From positions 248,001 to 312,000 of the forward strand of contig NZ_OMPD01000008.1 in the NCBI RefSeq assembly GCF_900312745.1: a DNA stretch of 64,000 nt, read 5' to 3'. Positions 1-9,652 of the stretch are shown here, one piece after another. Under the pieces are notes generated by a model, which saw nothing but the letters and a program-made list of their open reading frames with translations, was not told the origin of the DNA and did not search any database. The position numbers were made by a program, and so were the translations under genes. How positions within the stretch are numbered: position 1 is the stretch's first letter; every line of letters begins with the position of its first letter. Source of the stretch: Aquimarina sp. AU58 (GTDB lineage Bacteria > Bacteroidota > Bacteroidia > Flavobacteriales > Flavobacteriaceae).

Positions 1-207
1 GATCCAGAAAAAAGTAAGGATTTTTCATACATCGACCATAAGTATCTGGTTTTACTATCATTAAATCACACTAAGCTTAGTAGGATTTTCAAAAATGATC
101 AATCCATTTTTATTAGTTTGTATAACAAACATAAAATAATAAATATTTCGTACAATTCTTCTTATAATGGTAAAGAAGATGCTTTTCATTTCAATTTTAT
201 AGGATAA
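1..207 (+). CDS. C-terminal fragment of an unknown protein
   Basis: An open frame runs from the first base to a TAA at 205-207, giving the last 68 residues of a protein whose start lies outside the window. The fragment is hydrophilic, rich in Lys, Asn, Ser and Ile, and ends in HFNFIG. I recognise no domain. It runs in the same direction as the small gene at 300. Codon use is like the neighbours, so it is probably a true gene end, but this is only a fragment. Confidence 0.5.
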   Translation, partial: DPEKSKDFSYIDHKYLVLLSLNHTKLSRIFKNDQSIFISLYNKHKIINISYNSSYNGKEDAFHFNFIG

Positions 208-299
208 AACCTTATCCACCTATTCGCTTATAAATAATCTATTAACAACTTATTTATTTCTTACCAATAGAAATGAACGGGTATTATTAATTCCCTGAA

Positions 300-494
300 A
301 TGAAAAAATTTAAAAAGATACTAAGGCGCTTAGCCTTTATCATATTCATTATAATGGCTTCTTTACTCCCTGTTCCTATATTCTTTCAGAAAAAAGATGG
401 AAAGTTTGATGATGATCTTATCATTGAACATGTAGATGTAAAAGAAGATGACACAGAAGCAGAAACAAAAGTTACTACTAATTTTAAATCATAA
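300..494 (+). CDS. Small single-pass membrane protein, function unknown
   Basis: The 64-residue product has a basic N-terminus (MKKFKKILRRL), one hydrophobic segment at about residues 12-29 ending in a Pro-rich turn (LLPVPIF), and an acidic tail. This is the layout of a small anchored inner-membrane protein with the N-terminus inside. Similar short basic-hydrophobic-acidic proteins are common in Flavobacteriaceae, but I know no function for them. A strong palindromic terminator follows at 520-547, which supports an independent transcript end here. Confidence 0.55.
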   Translation: MKKFKKILRRLAFIIFIIMASLLPVPIFFQKKDGKFDDDLIIEHVDVKEDDTEAETKVTTNFKS

Positions 495-519
495 TGACTT
501 ATGTTTCTATAACGAAATA

Positions 520-552
520 GACCTTCGGGATCATGATCCTGAAGGTCTTCAT
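520..552 (+). terminator. Hairpin terminator after the small membrane protein gene
   Basis: A 28-base, almost perfect palindrome (GACCTTC arm, centre ATCATGAT, GAAGGTC arm) occupies 520-547 and is followed by a T-rich stretch. It lies between the plus-strand small gene and the end of the minus-strand transporter, so it may stop both transcripts. Confidence 0.7.
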
Positions 553-606
553 ATTTCTAACGCAACAACTTCTGCGAATTTAAAAACAAAACTTAACTTA
601 GAACTA

Positions 607-2166
607 CTAATGTATCCCTGTCATTAATTTTTTAATAATTGGTGAAATTAGAATAGCAACTATTCCTATTATCATAGTAATGACTCCAAAATTGGCATAT
701 ACAGATACGTAAGAATATAATTGCTGAAAAGCTTCTGTATTATTACCCTCTACCAGCGTATTAGATAATCCCGTGATCGCCTCACTAATAGTTCCCGAGA
801 GACCTTCTGAAAAAATACTGGCTTCTCCTTCTTTTACAGTGGTAAGTTTTGCTATTTTTCCTGCAAAAAAATGGCCATAGAAATTTGCCGAAAACCAAAC
901 TCCCATGATGAAGGTAACATATTTTACGGGTGATAGTTCGGTTATTTTAGAAAGTCCTATAGGGGATAAGAACAATTCTCCAACGGTTAGAACAAGGTAT
1001 CCAAAAATCAAATAAAACATTGGTGTTCTAGCATATTCATCAACTTCTTGAGCAGACATCCCAAAAATTAGAAACCCCAATCCCAGGAACAACATACCTA
1101 AGCCAAATTTGATAGCTGAATTAGGGTTTGCTTTTTTCTTACTCAAAAATGTCCATAGTAACGCAAAAGGGATTGCCAATACTACTATCCAGGTAGAGTT
1201 AATACTATTAGTTTGTGCCGCATTAATACCAACAAGATTTACATTTCTATCTGCAAATAATGTAAGTGAGCTACCGGCTTGTTCAAATACTGCTGCAAAC
1301 AAAGCATACAGACTTGTAAAATATACTGCAACCAATAATCTTTTTCGTTCTTTGATTGATACTTTTGTTAAAATATAGGATATATATCCTATCAAAAAGA
1401 AAGTTGCAATCCAAACCAGGTAATGCTCAAACTCATTAAATCTAACGATTAACGCAAATACAGGAACCGATAACCACGCCAAGAACCATACTCGATCTCC
1501 TTTGTTAAGTCCATATATTTTCTTTTCATAATTCTTGATATCGGGCACTAGTCCTTTATCTCCGAAAACAGCTAGTTGTGTTCCTCGTTTAAAAACTATA
1601 AGCCCAACCAACATTCCTATTCCTGCTAATAGAAATCCATAATGCCACCCGTATAGCTCGGCTAGCCAGGCACACATTAAAGGGGCTATAGCTCCTCCCA
1701 GATTAATCCCAAGGTAAAAAATTGTAAATCCAGAATCTCTTCTTCTATCCCCTTCTTTATACAATGTACCTACCATTGTTGAAATATTGGGTTTAAAAAA
1801 ACCGTTACCAACGATTATTAAAGCCAGTGATCCATAGAAAAAAACAGGGGTCTCAATCGTTAGAAAAAAATGGCCTGCTGCCATCAAAACTCCTCCAAGT
1901 ATGATTGATTTTCTATATCCAATATATTTATCTGCTATAATACCACCAATCATAGGAGTAACATATACTAGCGACATATATGCTGCCATTACTCCAAACG
2001 ATTTGTCATCAGAATATAGAAGATGTTTGGTCATGTACAACACCAAAAGTGCTTTCATACCATAAAAAGAAAATCGTTCCCATAATTCTGCAAAAAATAG
2101 ATATAATAATCCTTTGGGGTGTCCGAATACTTCCTGCCTATTTACTTCAGTTTGATCTGAGCTCAT
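607..2166 (-). CDS. POT/PTR family proton-coupled di/tripeptide transporter
   Basis: The 519-residue protein is a multi-pass inner-membrane transporter of the proton-dependent oligopeptide (POT, MFS) family, which imports di- and tripeptides. The N-terminal helix region has the family context GLLYLFFAELWERFSFYGMKALL; an MFS-like loop motif (GGIIADKYIGYRKSI) follows the second helix, and the PTR2 signature region FYLGINLGGAIAPL is near residue 155. Length fits the family (450-520). The gene stands alone: its 5' end faces a 150-base gap and its 3' end abuts the palindromic terminator at 520. Substrate specificity cannot be read from the sequence. Confidence 0.9.
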   Translation of the reverse strand: MSSDQTEVNRQEVFGHPKGLLYLFFAELWERFSFYGMKALLVLYMTKHLLYSDDKSFGVMAAYMSLVYVTPMIGGIIADKYIGYRKSIILGGVLMAAGHFFLTIETPVFFYGSLALIIVGNGFFKPNISTMVGTLYKEGDRRRDSGFTIFYLGINLGGAIAPLMCAWLAELYGWHYGFLLAGIGMLVGLIVFKRGTQLAVFGDKGLVPDIKNYEKKIYGLNKGDRVWFLAWLSVPVFALIVRFNEFEHYLVWIATFFLIGYISYILTKVSIKERKRLLVAVYFTSLYALFAAVFEQAGSSLTLFADRNVNLVGINAAQTNSINSTWIVVLAIPFALLWTFLSKKKANPNSAIKFGLGMLFLGLGFLIFGMSAQEVDEYARTPMFYLIFGYLVLTVGELFLSPIGLSKITELSPVKYVTFIMGVWFSANFYGHFFAGKIAKLTTVKEGEASIFSEGLSGTISEAITGLSNTLVEGNNTEAFQQLYSYVSVYANFGVITMIIGIVAILISPIIKKLMTGIH

Positions 2167-2324
2167 GTTATGTGTTTAAAATTATTTTAAACACAAAGCA
2201 TCAATAGTTTATGAACAACTAAAAGGAAAGTTCTAAAAAATAGTAATTTATATTAAATTGTTATTCTCTTACAAGTAGTTACAAATAATCACAACCTATG
2301 ATTTAGTTATCTGATCGATACTAT

Positions 2325-3434
2325 TTATGAAGTTTTATTAAACTCTTCTAATAGTGTTTGATCAATACTAATATTTTCTGGAATAACCCGAAGTCTGTAT
2401 TTTCCCTGTCCCATAAATGTGAACAAATCTTTTCTTTCTAGTTGTAATATAGGCTCTAATTGAAGTATTGTATTGATATTTTCTATAATTCTGCTCAAGT
2501 AGGTCTGACTCTTTATTTCTCCTCCAGAATTCACTACTAAATATTGCCCTTCTCCTGTTTCATATTTTCGTTTTATAGCAAACCTTAATAAGTTTTTGTA
2601 TTGTGTAGTTTTAGAACCAAAATCTATGGTTTTATCATAAATCTCTTTAGATGGGATTGTTATTTTGACCAATGACCAATCCATAAATTTAATCGTCATT
2701 TCGCTAGGTTTTGGTGTTAATGCTAATTGAATAACCCAGCTTGTGGCTAATACCAGAAAAACGGAAATAAATGTTGTTTTAGCAATAATCTTTATTAAAT
2801 GGCCATATAATTCATTGCTCATTACCACAAAGACATCTGGCATTTGCGATACTAGCATTAGAAAAAAGGCCACTACCGAAATTACCGCTACCAGCTTTAA
2901 CCCTCGATTCATAAATGTTCTATAGAATGAAACAATAAGCAACCAGGTGAGTAGGCAAGAAAATATCAAATCTGGCACACTACTAATTCGTATTCCATTT
3001 ACTACAGGAGTATCTTTAAACTTTTGAATCAGAGCAAAAGTTACAATAGACACCACTACTGCTATACCTATAAGAATAAGAGTATTTCTCTTATTTTTTG
3101 ATAAAAACTGAGGTGCAAAATCAAAGTAAAACAATGCCATTATTAAAACCAGAGTATTCAGCACCGAAAAAAGGCTATATCCTATGTCGTAGATAATCGT
3201 ATCTGTAAATAAGAAGAGGTTACCCATATAAATCCAACCTCCAGAAAACACCCATACAAAAAGGGCCAGACTTAAATACAACAAGCCTTTATCTATTCTT
3301 TTTTGAGAATCATCTTCTTCTAAAAACTGTCTGAAACGTTTCCTTATATTATACCATATAGCCAATAACAATATCCCTCCTATCAAAGCGATACATATGT
3401 GTGCCAGGCTATAAAACTTAGTAATATCTGACAT
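2325..3434 (-). CDS. Seven-helix membrane protein with cytoplasmic tail, function unknown
   Basis: The 369-residue product shows about seven hydrophobic helices in the first 240 residues, followed by a soluble C-terminal part of about 125 residues containing a positively charged middle (IKRKYETGEGQY). The layout resembles 7TM sensory modules, but no kinase, cyclase or HTH domain is attached, so I assign no role. It runs with the transporter gene on the same strand but is separated from it by 158 bases, so an operon is not indicated. Confidence 0.6.
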   Translation of the reverse strand: MSDITKFYSLAHICIALIGGILLLAIWYNIRKRFRQFLEEDDSQKRIDKGLLYLSLALFVWVFSGGWIYMGNLFLFTDTIIYDIGYSLFSVLNTLVLIMALFYFDFAPQFLSKNKRNTLILIGIAVVVSIVTFALIQKFKDTPVVNGIRISSVPDLIFSCLLTWLLIVSFYRTFMNRGLKLVAVISVVAFFLMLVSQMPDVFVVMSNELYGHLIKIIAKTTFISVFLVLATSWVIQLALTPKPSEMTIKFMDWSLVKITIPSKEIYDKTIDFGSKTTQYKNLLRFAIKRKYETGEGQYLVVNSGGEIKSQTYLSRIIENINTILQLEPILQLERKDLFTFMGQGKYRLRVIPENISIDQTLLEEFNKTS

Positions 3435-3604
3435 ATCTGATTATCTGAACGATAAAGGTAATTACATATTCGATTTAAAACAAGACTATTCATCTTTTGA
3501 TGTGACAATCAAATAATATAGTATTACTGATTAGAAATATGCGGTTATTATGAAATCATCTTTAAGATTTCAATCCCTCCTCAAACATTTATATACGCTC
3601 TGTT

Positions 3605-4252
3605 TTATGGGTTTGTTAGTTTTAAAATACTATCACAGTGTGTAATAGCCATTTTGGTAGCACTGATCTGAATAGTATATGCTCCTCCAAGACTTTGAAC
3701 AATCCTTTTTAATAAACGAACATCTTCAAAAGGGAACTCCCTTTTTTTCATTTTATCAAAATCTGAGTTATATATATAATACTTTCCCAAATACTCGCGG
3801 TGAATGATTTCCTGCCGTTCATAAGCTTTAGTTACCCTCTGTAAATCTGAAGAATAATGTTTCTGAATAGCCGACTTTAAAGATATGTCATTAAAAAGAG
3901 TGAAATCCCCAGAATTGACTAAGGTTTTATAAGTGATGTCTTGGGGAGTAAACTCTATCAACGGAGAAATAGCAAACACTTTCTTAGTAATTGTATAATT
4001 TTCTATAGTAGTATCATTAAGCACTTTTGCAATAGTTTCGGCTTCTTTTTTATACTTTACTAATGTCTTTAGATTCTTTGTTAATTCTTCTTTATCGGCA
4101 AGGATATCTATCTTTAAATTTTCTAGATACGTGTCTCTAAGATTTTTATCTTTTTTCTCCTCTGCACATTGATTAAGGTTAAAGGCAATAGTGATACCAA
4201 CAATAACGATTAGAATTTCTCCTAAAGTATACTGCCAATTTATTTTTTTCAT
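3605..4252 (-). CDS. DUF6090-family membrane-anchored protein
   Basis: The 215-residue product starts with a short cytoplasmic segment (MKKINWQYTLGE), one helix (ILIVIVGITIAFNLN) and then a long charged region likely to lie outside the cytoplasm. This N-terminal pattern, with the helix followed by a run of the type EEKKDKNLRDTYLENLKIDI, is what I know as the Bacteroidetes family DUF6090, whose function is unknown. Length is usual for the family. It is monocistronic, with about 150-base gaps on both sides. Confidence 0.7.
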   Translation of the reverse strand: MKKINWQYTLGEILIVIVGITIAFNLNQCAEEKKDKNLRDTYLENLKIDILADKEELTKNLKTLVKYKKEAETIAKVLNDTTIENYTITKKVFAISPLIEFTPQDITYKTLVNSGDFTLFNDISLKSAIQKHYSSDLQRVTKAYERQEIIHREYLGKYYIYNSDFDKMKKREFPFEDVRLLKRIVQSLGGAYTIQISATKMAITHCDSILKLTNP

Positions 4253-4407
4253 TTGACATCCAGATTAATTGTTCAGTAAAAGGTAATGATTTAATTTTTA
4301 TAATAATAGTTGATCTATGTATTTAGAATACTATCTGTAAAATGTCATCTGGAGTATTTCGACTACGTACAACATAGAATTAATCGAAAATAGTGTGTAG
4401 TAGAAAT

Positions 4408-4746
4408 TTATTCCTCACCAAAATTTTTATAATCTTCTCTTACCGGACTAAAAGTATCCAAAACTCTACAATTGGTCAATGCAATTCCGCTATGGGGTAC
4501 ATTTGGAGGGATTACAGCAACAAATCCTTTTTCATAGATATTTGTTTCCTCACCGATTGTTAGCTCTAATTTACCTTCTAAAACCTGTGTTGTTTGTTCA
4601 TGAATATGAGAGTGTAATGGTAACAGCGATCCTTTTTTTATTTCCCAAAAGGCAAGGGTTGAATATTCGGTATGAATAAATCTACCTTTAAAGCCTTCCA
4701 TTATCTCTTTTTCTTCAATTTTTGAAATATCTATCATAGGTAACAC
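4408..4746 (-). CDS. Small cupin-domain protein
   Basis: The 112-residue protein is a single cupin barrel. The first cupin motif is visible as LPLHSHIHEQTTQVLEGKLEL, with the two His and Glu metal ligands, and the second as IPPNVPHSGIALTNCRVLDTFSPVRED. Small single-cupin proteins of this type bind a metal and act as sensors, isomerases or dioxygenases; the sequence does not tell which. It is close to the DinB-like gene (62 bases), on the same strand, so the two could be co-transcribed. Confidence 0.75.
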   Translation of the reverse strand: MLPMIDISKIEEKEIMEGFKGRFIHTEYSTLAFWEIKKGSLLPLHSHIHEQTTQVLEGKLELTIGEETNIYEKGFVAVIPPNVPHSGIALTNCRVLDTFSPVREDYKNFGEE

Positions 4747-4808
4747 AGTATTATTATAGCTTAAACGAGCACTTAATCTAATGGAGATGTTTATTTCTGG
4801 TAGTTTTT

Positions 4809-5291
4809 TTATATATTTTTCTGCCTGTTTTTTATCAGTTTTTTTATTAGCAAAACTTGCCCTAGATGATAATAGGTATGCTCAATGATTACATCTATAT
4901 TTCTGTGGTAATCTCCATATTTTTCATCAACAAAATTTTTAAATAATTCTTTGTCGGTCATCTTTGCTACAAGATAAATAAACTTTTCTGAGTCAGAACA
5001 AAACTTATTTATTAAGTTTTTCCAATCTTCATTGGACCTAACAGGTGGGTAGTCAAAACTATATTTGTCTTTGATATCAAGAGAACCACCTTCAAGTACT
5101 TTTGCTACGCCAGCAATATAATAACAAACATGAAATGTCAAATCTGCAATAGAATTTAAAGAATCTACTTTTTGAATTGCTTCTTTCCAGTCTAAGTCAA
5201 AAATTTGTTCCTTAAAATTAGTTCCCGTTACCCATTTTCCTTCAATGAGAACTTCTTTCAAACGATTAGCAAGTGATTCTGCTAATTTCAT
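4809..5291 (-). CDS. DinB-like / DUF1572-type four-helix protein
   Basis: The 160-residue protein has the pattern of the DinB superfamily: an N-terminal helix with a WKEAIQKVDSLNSIADLTFHVCYY segment, a central helix pair and a C-terminal EHTYYHLGQVLLIKKLIK helix. The spaced His residues in the HVCYY, HRN and HTYYH segments would form the metal-binding triad typical of the fold. Members include thiol-dependent transferases and many uncharacterised proteins. It is followed by the cupin gene on the same strand. Confidence 0.65.
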   Translation of the reverse strand: MKLAESLANRLKEVLIEGKWVTGTNFKEQIFDLDWKEAIQKVDSLNSIADLTFHVCYYIAGVAKVLEGGSLDIKDKYSFDYPPVRSNEDWKNLINKFCSDSEKFIYLVAKMTDKELFKNFVDEKYGDYHRNIDVIIEHTYYHLGQVLLIKKLIKNRQKNI

Positions 5292-5354
5292 TTTATTTAA
5301 GATTTAAATAAATTTTTATTCACTTCCCTGATTAGCCAAATTGTTACCAGTAAC

Positions 5355-6533
5355 TTAGTAAACATAAGTTCCAAACTCACTTTTTATTGTAAGTTTCTTC
5401 TCTTCAGAAGCCTCGACACGACCAACTATTTGGGCATCTACGTTAAAACTTTTTGAAATTGATATGATTTCTTCTGCCACTTCTGGAGCAACATATAACT
5501 CCATACGATGTCCCATATTAAATACCTGATACATTTCTTTCCAATCTGTTCCAGAGTTTTCCTGAATCAATTTAAATAATGGAGGTACATCGAATAGGTT
5601 ATCTTTTACGATATGTAAATTATCTATAAAATGCAGAATCTTAGTTTGAGCACCACCACTGCAATGCACCATTCCATGAATCGTTTCTTTATCAAAGTTT
5701 GCTAAGATTTTTTTGATAATCGGAGCATATGTTCTGGTAGGTGATAATACTAATTTACCAGCATCGATAGGTGCATCTTTCACAGCATCGGTTAAACTTG
5801 TCTTACCCGAGTATACTAAATCTGAAGGTACAGAAGGATCAAAGCTTTCTGGATATTTTTCTGCAAGCGTCTTACTAAACACATCATGACGGGCAGATGT
5901 TAAACCATTGCTTCCCATACCACCATTATATTCTTTTTCATAGCTTGCTTGTCCAAAAGAAGCCAATCCTACAATTACATCACCTGCTTTTATATTTGCA
6001 TTATCAATTACATCTTTACGTTTCATACGAGCAGTTACTGTAGAGTCTACAATAATTGTTCGTACCAAATCTCCAACATCAGCAGTTTCTCCACCTGTAG
6101 AATGAATTTCAACTCCAAAATCCTTAAGTTCTTTAAGCAACTCTTCTGTTCCGTTAATGATTGCAGATATCACTTCACCCGGGATCAGGTTTTTATTTCT
6201 TCCGATAGTAGAAGACAACATTATATTATCGGTTGCTCCCACACATAATAAATCATCGATATTCATGATTAATGCATCCTGAGCAATTCCTTTCCATACA
6301 GAAACATCACCTGTTTCTTTCCAATACATATATGCCAGAGAAGATTTGGTTCCTGCTCCATCGGCATGCATGATCAAACAATACTCTTGATCACCTGTTA
6401 AATGATCTGGTACAATTTTGCAAAATGCTTTTGGAAAAAGCCCTTTATCAATGTTTTTAATCGCACTATGTACATCTTCTTTAGACGCAGAAACACCACG
6501 TTGCGCATAACGTTTACTTACTTCTTGACTCAT
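5355..6533 (-). CDS. purM: Phosphoribosylformylglycinamidine cyclo-ligase (AIR synthase)
   Basis: PurM converts FGAM to AIR with ATP in purine biosynthesis. The 392-residue protein shows the N-terminal AIRS domain with GTKSSLAYMYWKE, the metal/nucleotide loop NIDDLLCVGA and the STGGETADVGDLVRT segment; the C-terminal domain begins near GDVIVGLASFGQ and contains the Gly-rich MVHCSGGAQTKI. It is longer than E. coli PurM (345) and matches the Bacteroidetes-type AIR synthase. It is monocistronic, preceded by a short AATTCG-rich repeat region. Confidence 0.9.
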   Translation of the reverse strand: MSQEVSKRYAQRGVSASKEDVHSAIKNIDKGLFPKAFCKIVPDHLTGDQEYCLIMHADGAGTKSSLAYMYWKETGDVSVWKGIAQDALIMNIDDLLCVGATDNIMLSSTIGRNKNLIPGEVISAIINGTEELLKELKDFGVEIHSTGGETADVGDLVRTIIVDSTVTARMKRKDVIDNANIKAGDVIVGLASFGQASYEKEYNGGMGSNGLTSARHDVFSKTLAEKYPESFDPSVPSDLVYSGKTSLTDAVKDAPIDAGKLVLSPTRTYAPIIKKILANFDKETIHGMVHCSGGAQTKILHFIDNLHIVKDNLFDVPPLFKLIQENSGTDWKEMYQVFNMGHRMELYVAPEVAEEIISISKSFNVDAQIVGRVEASEEKKLTIKSEFGTYVY

Positions 6534-6559
6534 TATATTGAAAATTAAAGCGCAAAGAT

Positions 6560-6660
6560 AATTTAATTAATTACGAATTGCGAATTACGATGTACGAATT
6601 ATAAAGTCTAAATTACTATACTTAACATCATACAAGCATCATAATTCGCAAGTCAAAAAT
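6560..6660. repeat. AATTCG-rich intergenic repeat cluster upstream of purM
   Basis: Copies of an ACGAATT-type word occur close together (TTACGAATTGCGAATTACGATG, then TACGAATTATA) with an inverse copy (CATAATTCGCAAG) about 40 bases away. Short clusters of this kind recur between genes in Flavobacteriaceae. It could fold as an imperfect hairpin; a role in purM expression is not shown. Confidence 0.3.
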
Positions 6661-6670
6661 TATAAATAAG

Positions 6671-8158
6671 TTATTCCCAATCGGGCATTGCTGCCTGTTG
6701 CAATATTGTAATTCTTCCATCTAAATCAGCAATGGGCACAGTTAAGATATTTTTTTCAGAAATCCCATCATTCGAAGTGTTTACAAAAATTATACTGGCT
6801 TCGTTTGGTGAAAATCTGGCATCCAGGTCATTAGTCCCTGCTGTTTTATCTGTAGATAGATCTGTACTTACCATAGTACCTAAATCATAGACAAACACAC
6901 GAGAATCTAATTGACGATAATTTGGATTTTCTGCTCCAGACATATCTCGGCTGTATAATAACTTAGTGCCATCTACAGACAAATTGATACTACCTGCAGC
7001 ACCATTTTGACCTGTAAGAACTGTATTTTGGACCACTCCAGCTCCATCAATTGTAAAAATTTGTACTCCGTATCCATCTAAATTATTCGTTTTTATAGCA
7101 GTTATACCTGTGTTCTCATTTTTATCTACTTCGGTAATCAAATCACCAGTGGTTTGATATATTAAACTCAAGCCGCTTCCATCTATATTAATAGAATATA
7201 GTTTATTCTGATTAGGGAATAACAGTTTTGCTCCATTGGCATCCCACGAAAAATCTACTTCTTCAAGGTTAAATCCAGAAACTCCAACTGTAGAGGTAAT
7301 TTGTTTTATTTGTGAACCATCCTGGTTCATTGTAAATAAATGAGTTTGTGAACCAACCGATTGTAAAAAAGCAATTTTTTTGGTTGTAGCATTTCTTCTG
7401 GGTCTAAAACTATTTTTTGATACCGAAGTAAGCGCTATTTCTGTTCCCCCACTCTCATCTGCAGAATAAATAACACTGTTGCCGCCAACTAGTTTTGTAT
7501 ACACAATTCTATTGTTTGGTGGTCCCGCAGTCGTAAAAGCAAAGGTTGTACTATTAACCGGATCATTGATATCATCACTAGAGCTTACCTGCCAAAAATA
7601 TTTGGTAGCAAAGGAAAGTCCAGACACGGTATATGTTGTATCTGCAATATTTTCAAAAACTTCTACATTAGAATTTTCTTCGTTCCTTAGACTCACCTTG
7701 TAAGTAAGTTTATCATTATCAGGATCCTTGGCACTCCACACCAATTTAACTTCTAATGGCTGATCGACAGCATTATCTACTGGTGTTACTAAAATTGCAG
7801 CTTCTGGTGGGCGGTTGGTAGCTGTTGCTATATCCATTTCAAGAACTATTTCAAGTTCTTTATCTGCTAATACTGTAATTGCTTCGAAAACTGCCAGTAG
7901 CCCATCTCGCTGACCCGAAAGAGAATAATCTCCCGAGGGCACATTTTTTAAATGATAAACACCTTCTTTATCTGTAAAAACAGTACTCGAGGTAGGATTT
8001 GTTGATATTTTTACATTTTCTAAAGGTTCGTTAGTTCCTTTTTTAACTACTTTTCCTTTAACAGATCCTAAACCCTCAGAATCAATAGTATCCTCACTAC
8101 AAGAAGCTGTAGCCAAAATTACAAAAACACTTATTATTCTTATGATAATTTTTCTCAC
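6671..8158 (-). CDS. Curli-operon lipoprotein: regulatory-like, FnIII and TolB-type propeller domains
   Basis: The 495-residue product has a lipoprotein signal (VILATASC, Cys20), a CarboxypepD_reg-like beta-sandwich at about 30-110 (GSVKGKVVKKGTNEPLENVKIST), a fibronectin type III domain at about 115-210 (PPEAAILVTPVDNAV...YFWQVSSSDD) and a TolB/WD40-like propeller from about 215 to the end, with repeated blocks ending in a short DGSQIK- or DGSGLS-type turn. It starts 3 bases after csgG stops, so it is the last gene of the curli operon. It probably sits in the outer membrane beside the CsgG pore. E. coli curli operons have no counterpart; a docking or fibre-anchoring role is inference. Confidence 0.75.
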   Translation of the reverse strand: MRKIIIRIISVFVILATASCSEDTIDSEGLGSVKGKVVKKGTNEPLENVKISTNPTSSTVFTDKEGVYHLKNVPSGDYSLSGQRDGLLAVFEAITVLADKELEIVLEMDIATATNRPPEAAILVTPVDNAVDQPLEVKLVWSAKDPDNDKLTYKVSLRNEENSNVEVFENIADTTYTVSGLSFATKYFWQVSSSDDINDPVNSTTFAFTTAGPPNNRIVYTKLVGGNSVIYSADESGGTEIALTSVSKNSFRPRRNATTKKIAFLQSVGSQTHLFTMNQDGSQIKQITSTVGVSGFNLEEVDFSWDANGAKLLFPNQNKLYSINIDGSGLSLIYQTTGDLITEVDKNENTGITAIKTNNLDGYGVQIFTIDGAGVVQNTVLTGQNGAAGSINLSVDGTKLLYSRDMSGAENPNYRQLDSRVFVYDLGTMVSTDLSTDKTAGTNDLDARFSPNEASIIFVNTSNDGISEKNILTVPIADLDGRITILQQAAMPDWE

Positions 8159-8161
8159 AAC

Positions 8162-9646
8162 CTATTCGTTTTTATCCTCTCGGATTATACCTTCTTTTCT
8201 AATTTTTCTATTTCTTTTTCTTAGCTCACGTAATTCTACATTTTTCTCTTGTTTCTGTAATCTTGATTTTTTACTTGTCTTTGCAGGTTTTCCAAAATAC
8301 CAATTAAGTCCAAAAGAAAAATTAAAATATTGATCATCTCGTTTTCCTTGAACTACACCATCCAATTCGTCGCTAAGAACCAGATTATGAGTAGCTCCAA
8401 CAGAAATACCTATTTTATCAGAAATTAAATATTCTACACCACCTCCATATTGAAACTTAAACAATGTAGTATCAAAATCATCATCATTCACAATTCCTAC
8501 TCCTCCAAATAAAAAGGGTGACAACCTATCAAAGGGCAAAAGGCTTAACTCTGTATTAAGATCAAAAGCGTTAAATCCTTTAGAGAATGCGTTTTGATTA
8601 GTGAGTTCAAATTTATTAATACTTCCATTAACATTAAGATATGGGTTAAAATACCATCTCGCACCAATCTTTGCAGAATAGGTAAGCTCTGGATTATTAT
8701 AATCTCCACTCACTAAAGCAGTCCCTCCTTTTAAAAATGCAGAAAGTTTAGTTCTTCTTTCTTTAAAATACCGATCGTACAATGCCGTATTTTGTGCTTC
8801 ATATTTTTCTGCTTTGTAATTTTCTATCAATGTATTTACAACTTCTGGTTCTGCTTTAACAGCCCATAACTTATCTTCGATTCCTTCTACAATTAGAGAT
8901 TCTACGGCTTTCCCTATTGCTTCTGATACTGCCATTTGAGCAGGTTCATTCTTAGTAAAACCAGTTTCAGCCTCGAGCAATCTTTTAAATTTTATATATC
9001 TAAAGAAATTTGCATCTAGTGCTTGTGACAAAATAGTTTTAGACACATACACTGTTTTTAAGATTTTACCACTCGAAGTAGAAACAGCTCTTAAATAAAT
9101 TGTAATTCTGTCTTGTCTATATTGAGTAGAAGCTCCTACACCAAAATACCTTGCTCCCAATCCACCTGTGATGATATTAGAATCATAAGATACAATCCCT
9201 CCTTCGAGGATAATCCCTGCATATAGTAATGGTGGTAATTGTGGCTCGTTGGTGTTTTTGGTTTTTCTATATTCTTTTCTTGTAGAACGTATAATATTAC
9301 GTTCATTAAGCAAATTGCTTAGATTTTCTCTTTCGATAGGCACAAACCACTTAGAGTCTTCGAGTGCTTTGATCAAAATTGTTGTTGCTCCCTGAGTAAC
9401 AGCTGTACTAAAAGTACTTCCATTCTCTGTAGGTTTATATTGCCCTGTTTGATCTCTAAATTTATACACCCCAACAACAACAGGTTCTACCGGTGACGGA
9501 AAATCCCTTAATGTTTTTGTAACTTCTGTATCTTCTCCTATTCTGGCATTTTCGATAGTTATAGGTTGATTAAAATACGTCCCACATCCGTGTAATAAAA
9601 ATACGCAAGAAATTACCGCGATTACTTTATAAAACTTATGATACAT
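8162..9646 (-). CDS. csgG: CsgG-like curli secretion pore with C-terminal beta-barrel extension
   Basis: CsgG is the outer-membrane lipoprotein that forms the nonameric curli export channel. Residues 1-280 match the family: lipobox LLHGC (Cys21), then PVVVGVYKFRDQTGQYKP, the assembly domain and YAGIILEGGIVSYDSN. The remaining 210 residues go beyond the usual 260-280 length: a helical linker (YKAEKYEAQNTALYDRYFKERRT) leads to a segment with alternating aromatic strands and NFSFGLNWYFGK at the end, like an outer-membrane beta-barrel domain, and then a very basic tail. It lies between csgF (6-base gap) and the propeller lipoprotein. Confidence 0.88.
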   Translation of the reverse strand: MYHKFYKVIAVISCVFLLHGCGTYFNQPITIENARIGEDTEVTKTLRDFPSPVEPVVVGVYKFRDQTGQYKPTENGSTFSTAVTQGATTILIKALEDSKWFVPIERENLSNLLNERNIIRSTRKEYRKTKNTNEPQLPPLLYAGIILEGGIVSYDSNIITGGLGARYFGVGASTQYRQDRITIYLRAVSTSSGKILKTVYVSKTILSQALDANFFRYIKFKRLLEAETGFTKNEPAQMAVSEAIGKAVESLIVEGIEDKLWAVKAEPEVVNTLIENYKAEKYEAQNTALYDRYFKERRTKLSAFLKGGTALVSGDYNNPELTYSAKIGARWYFNPYLNVNGSINKFELTNQNAFSKGFNAFDLNTELSLLPFDRLSPFLFGGVGIVNDDDFDTTLFKFQYGGGVEYLISDKIGISVGATHNLVLSDELDGVVQGKRDDQYFNFSFGLNWYFGKPAKTSKKSRLQKQEKNVELRELRKRNRKIRKEGIIREDKNE

Positions 9647-9652
9647 TAAAAA

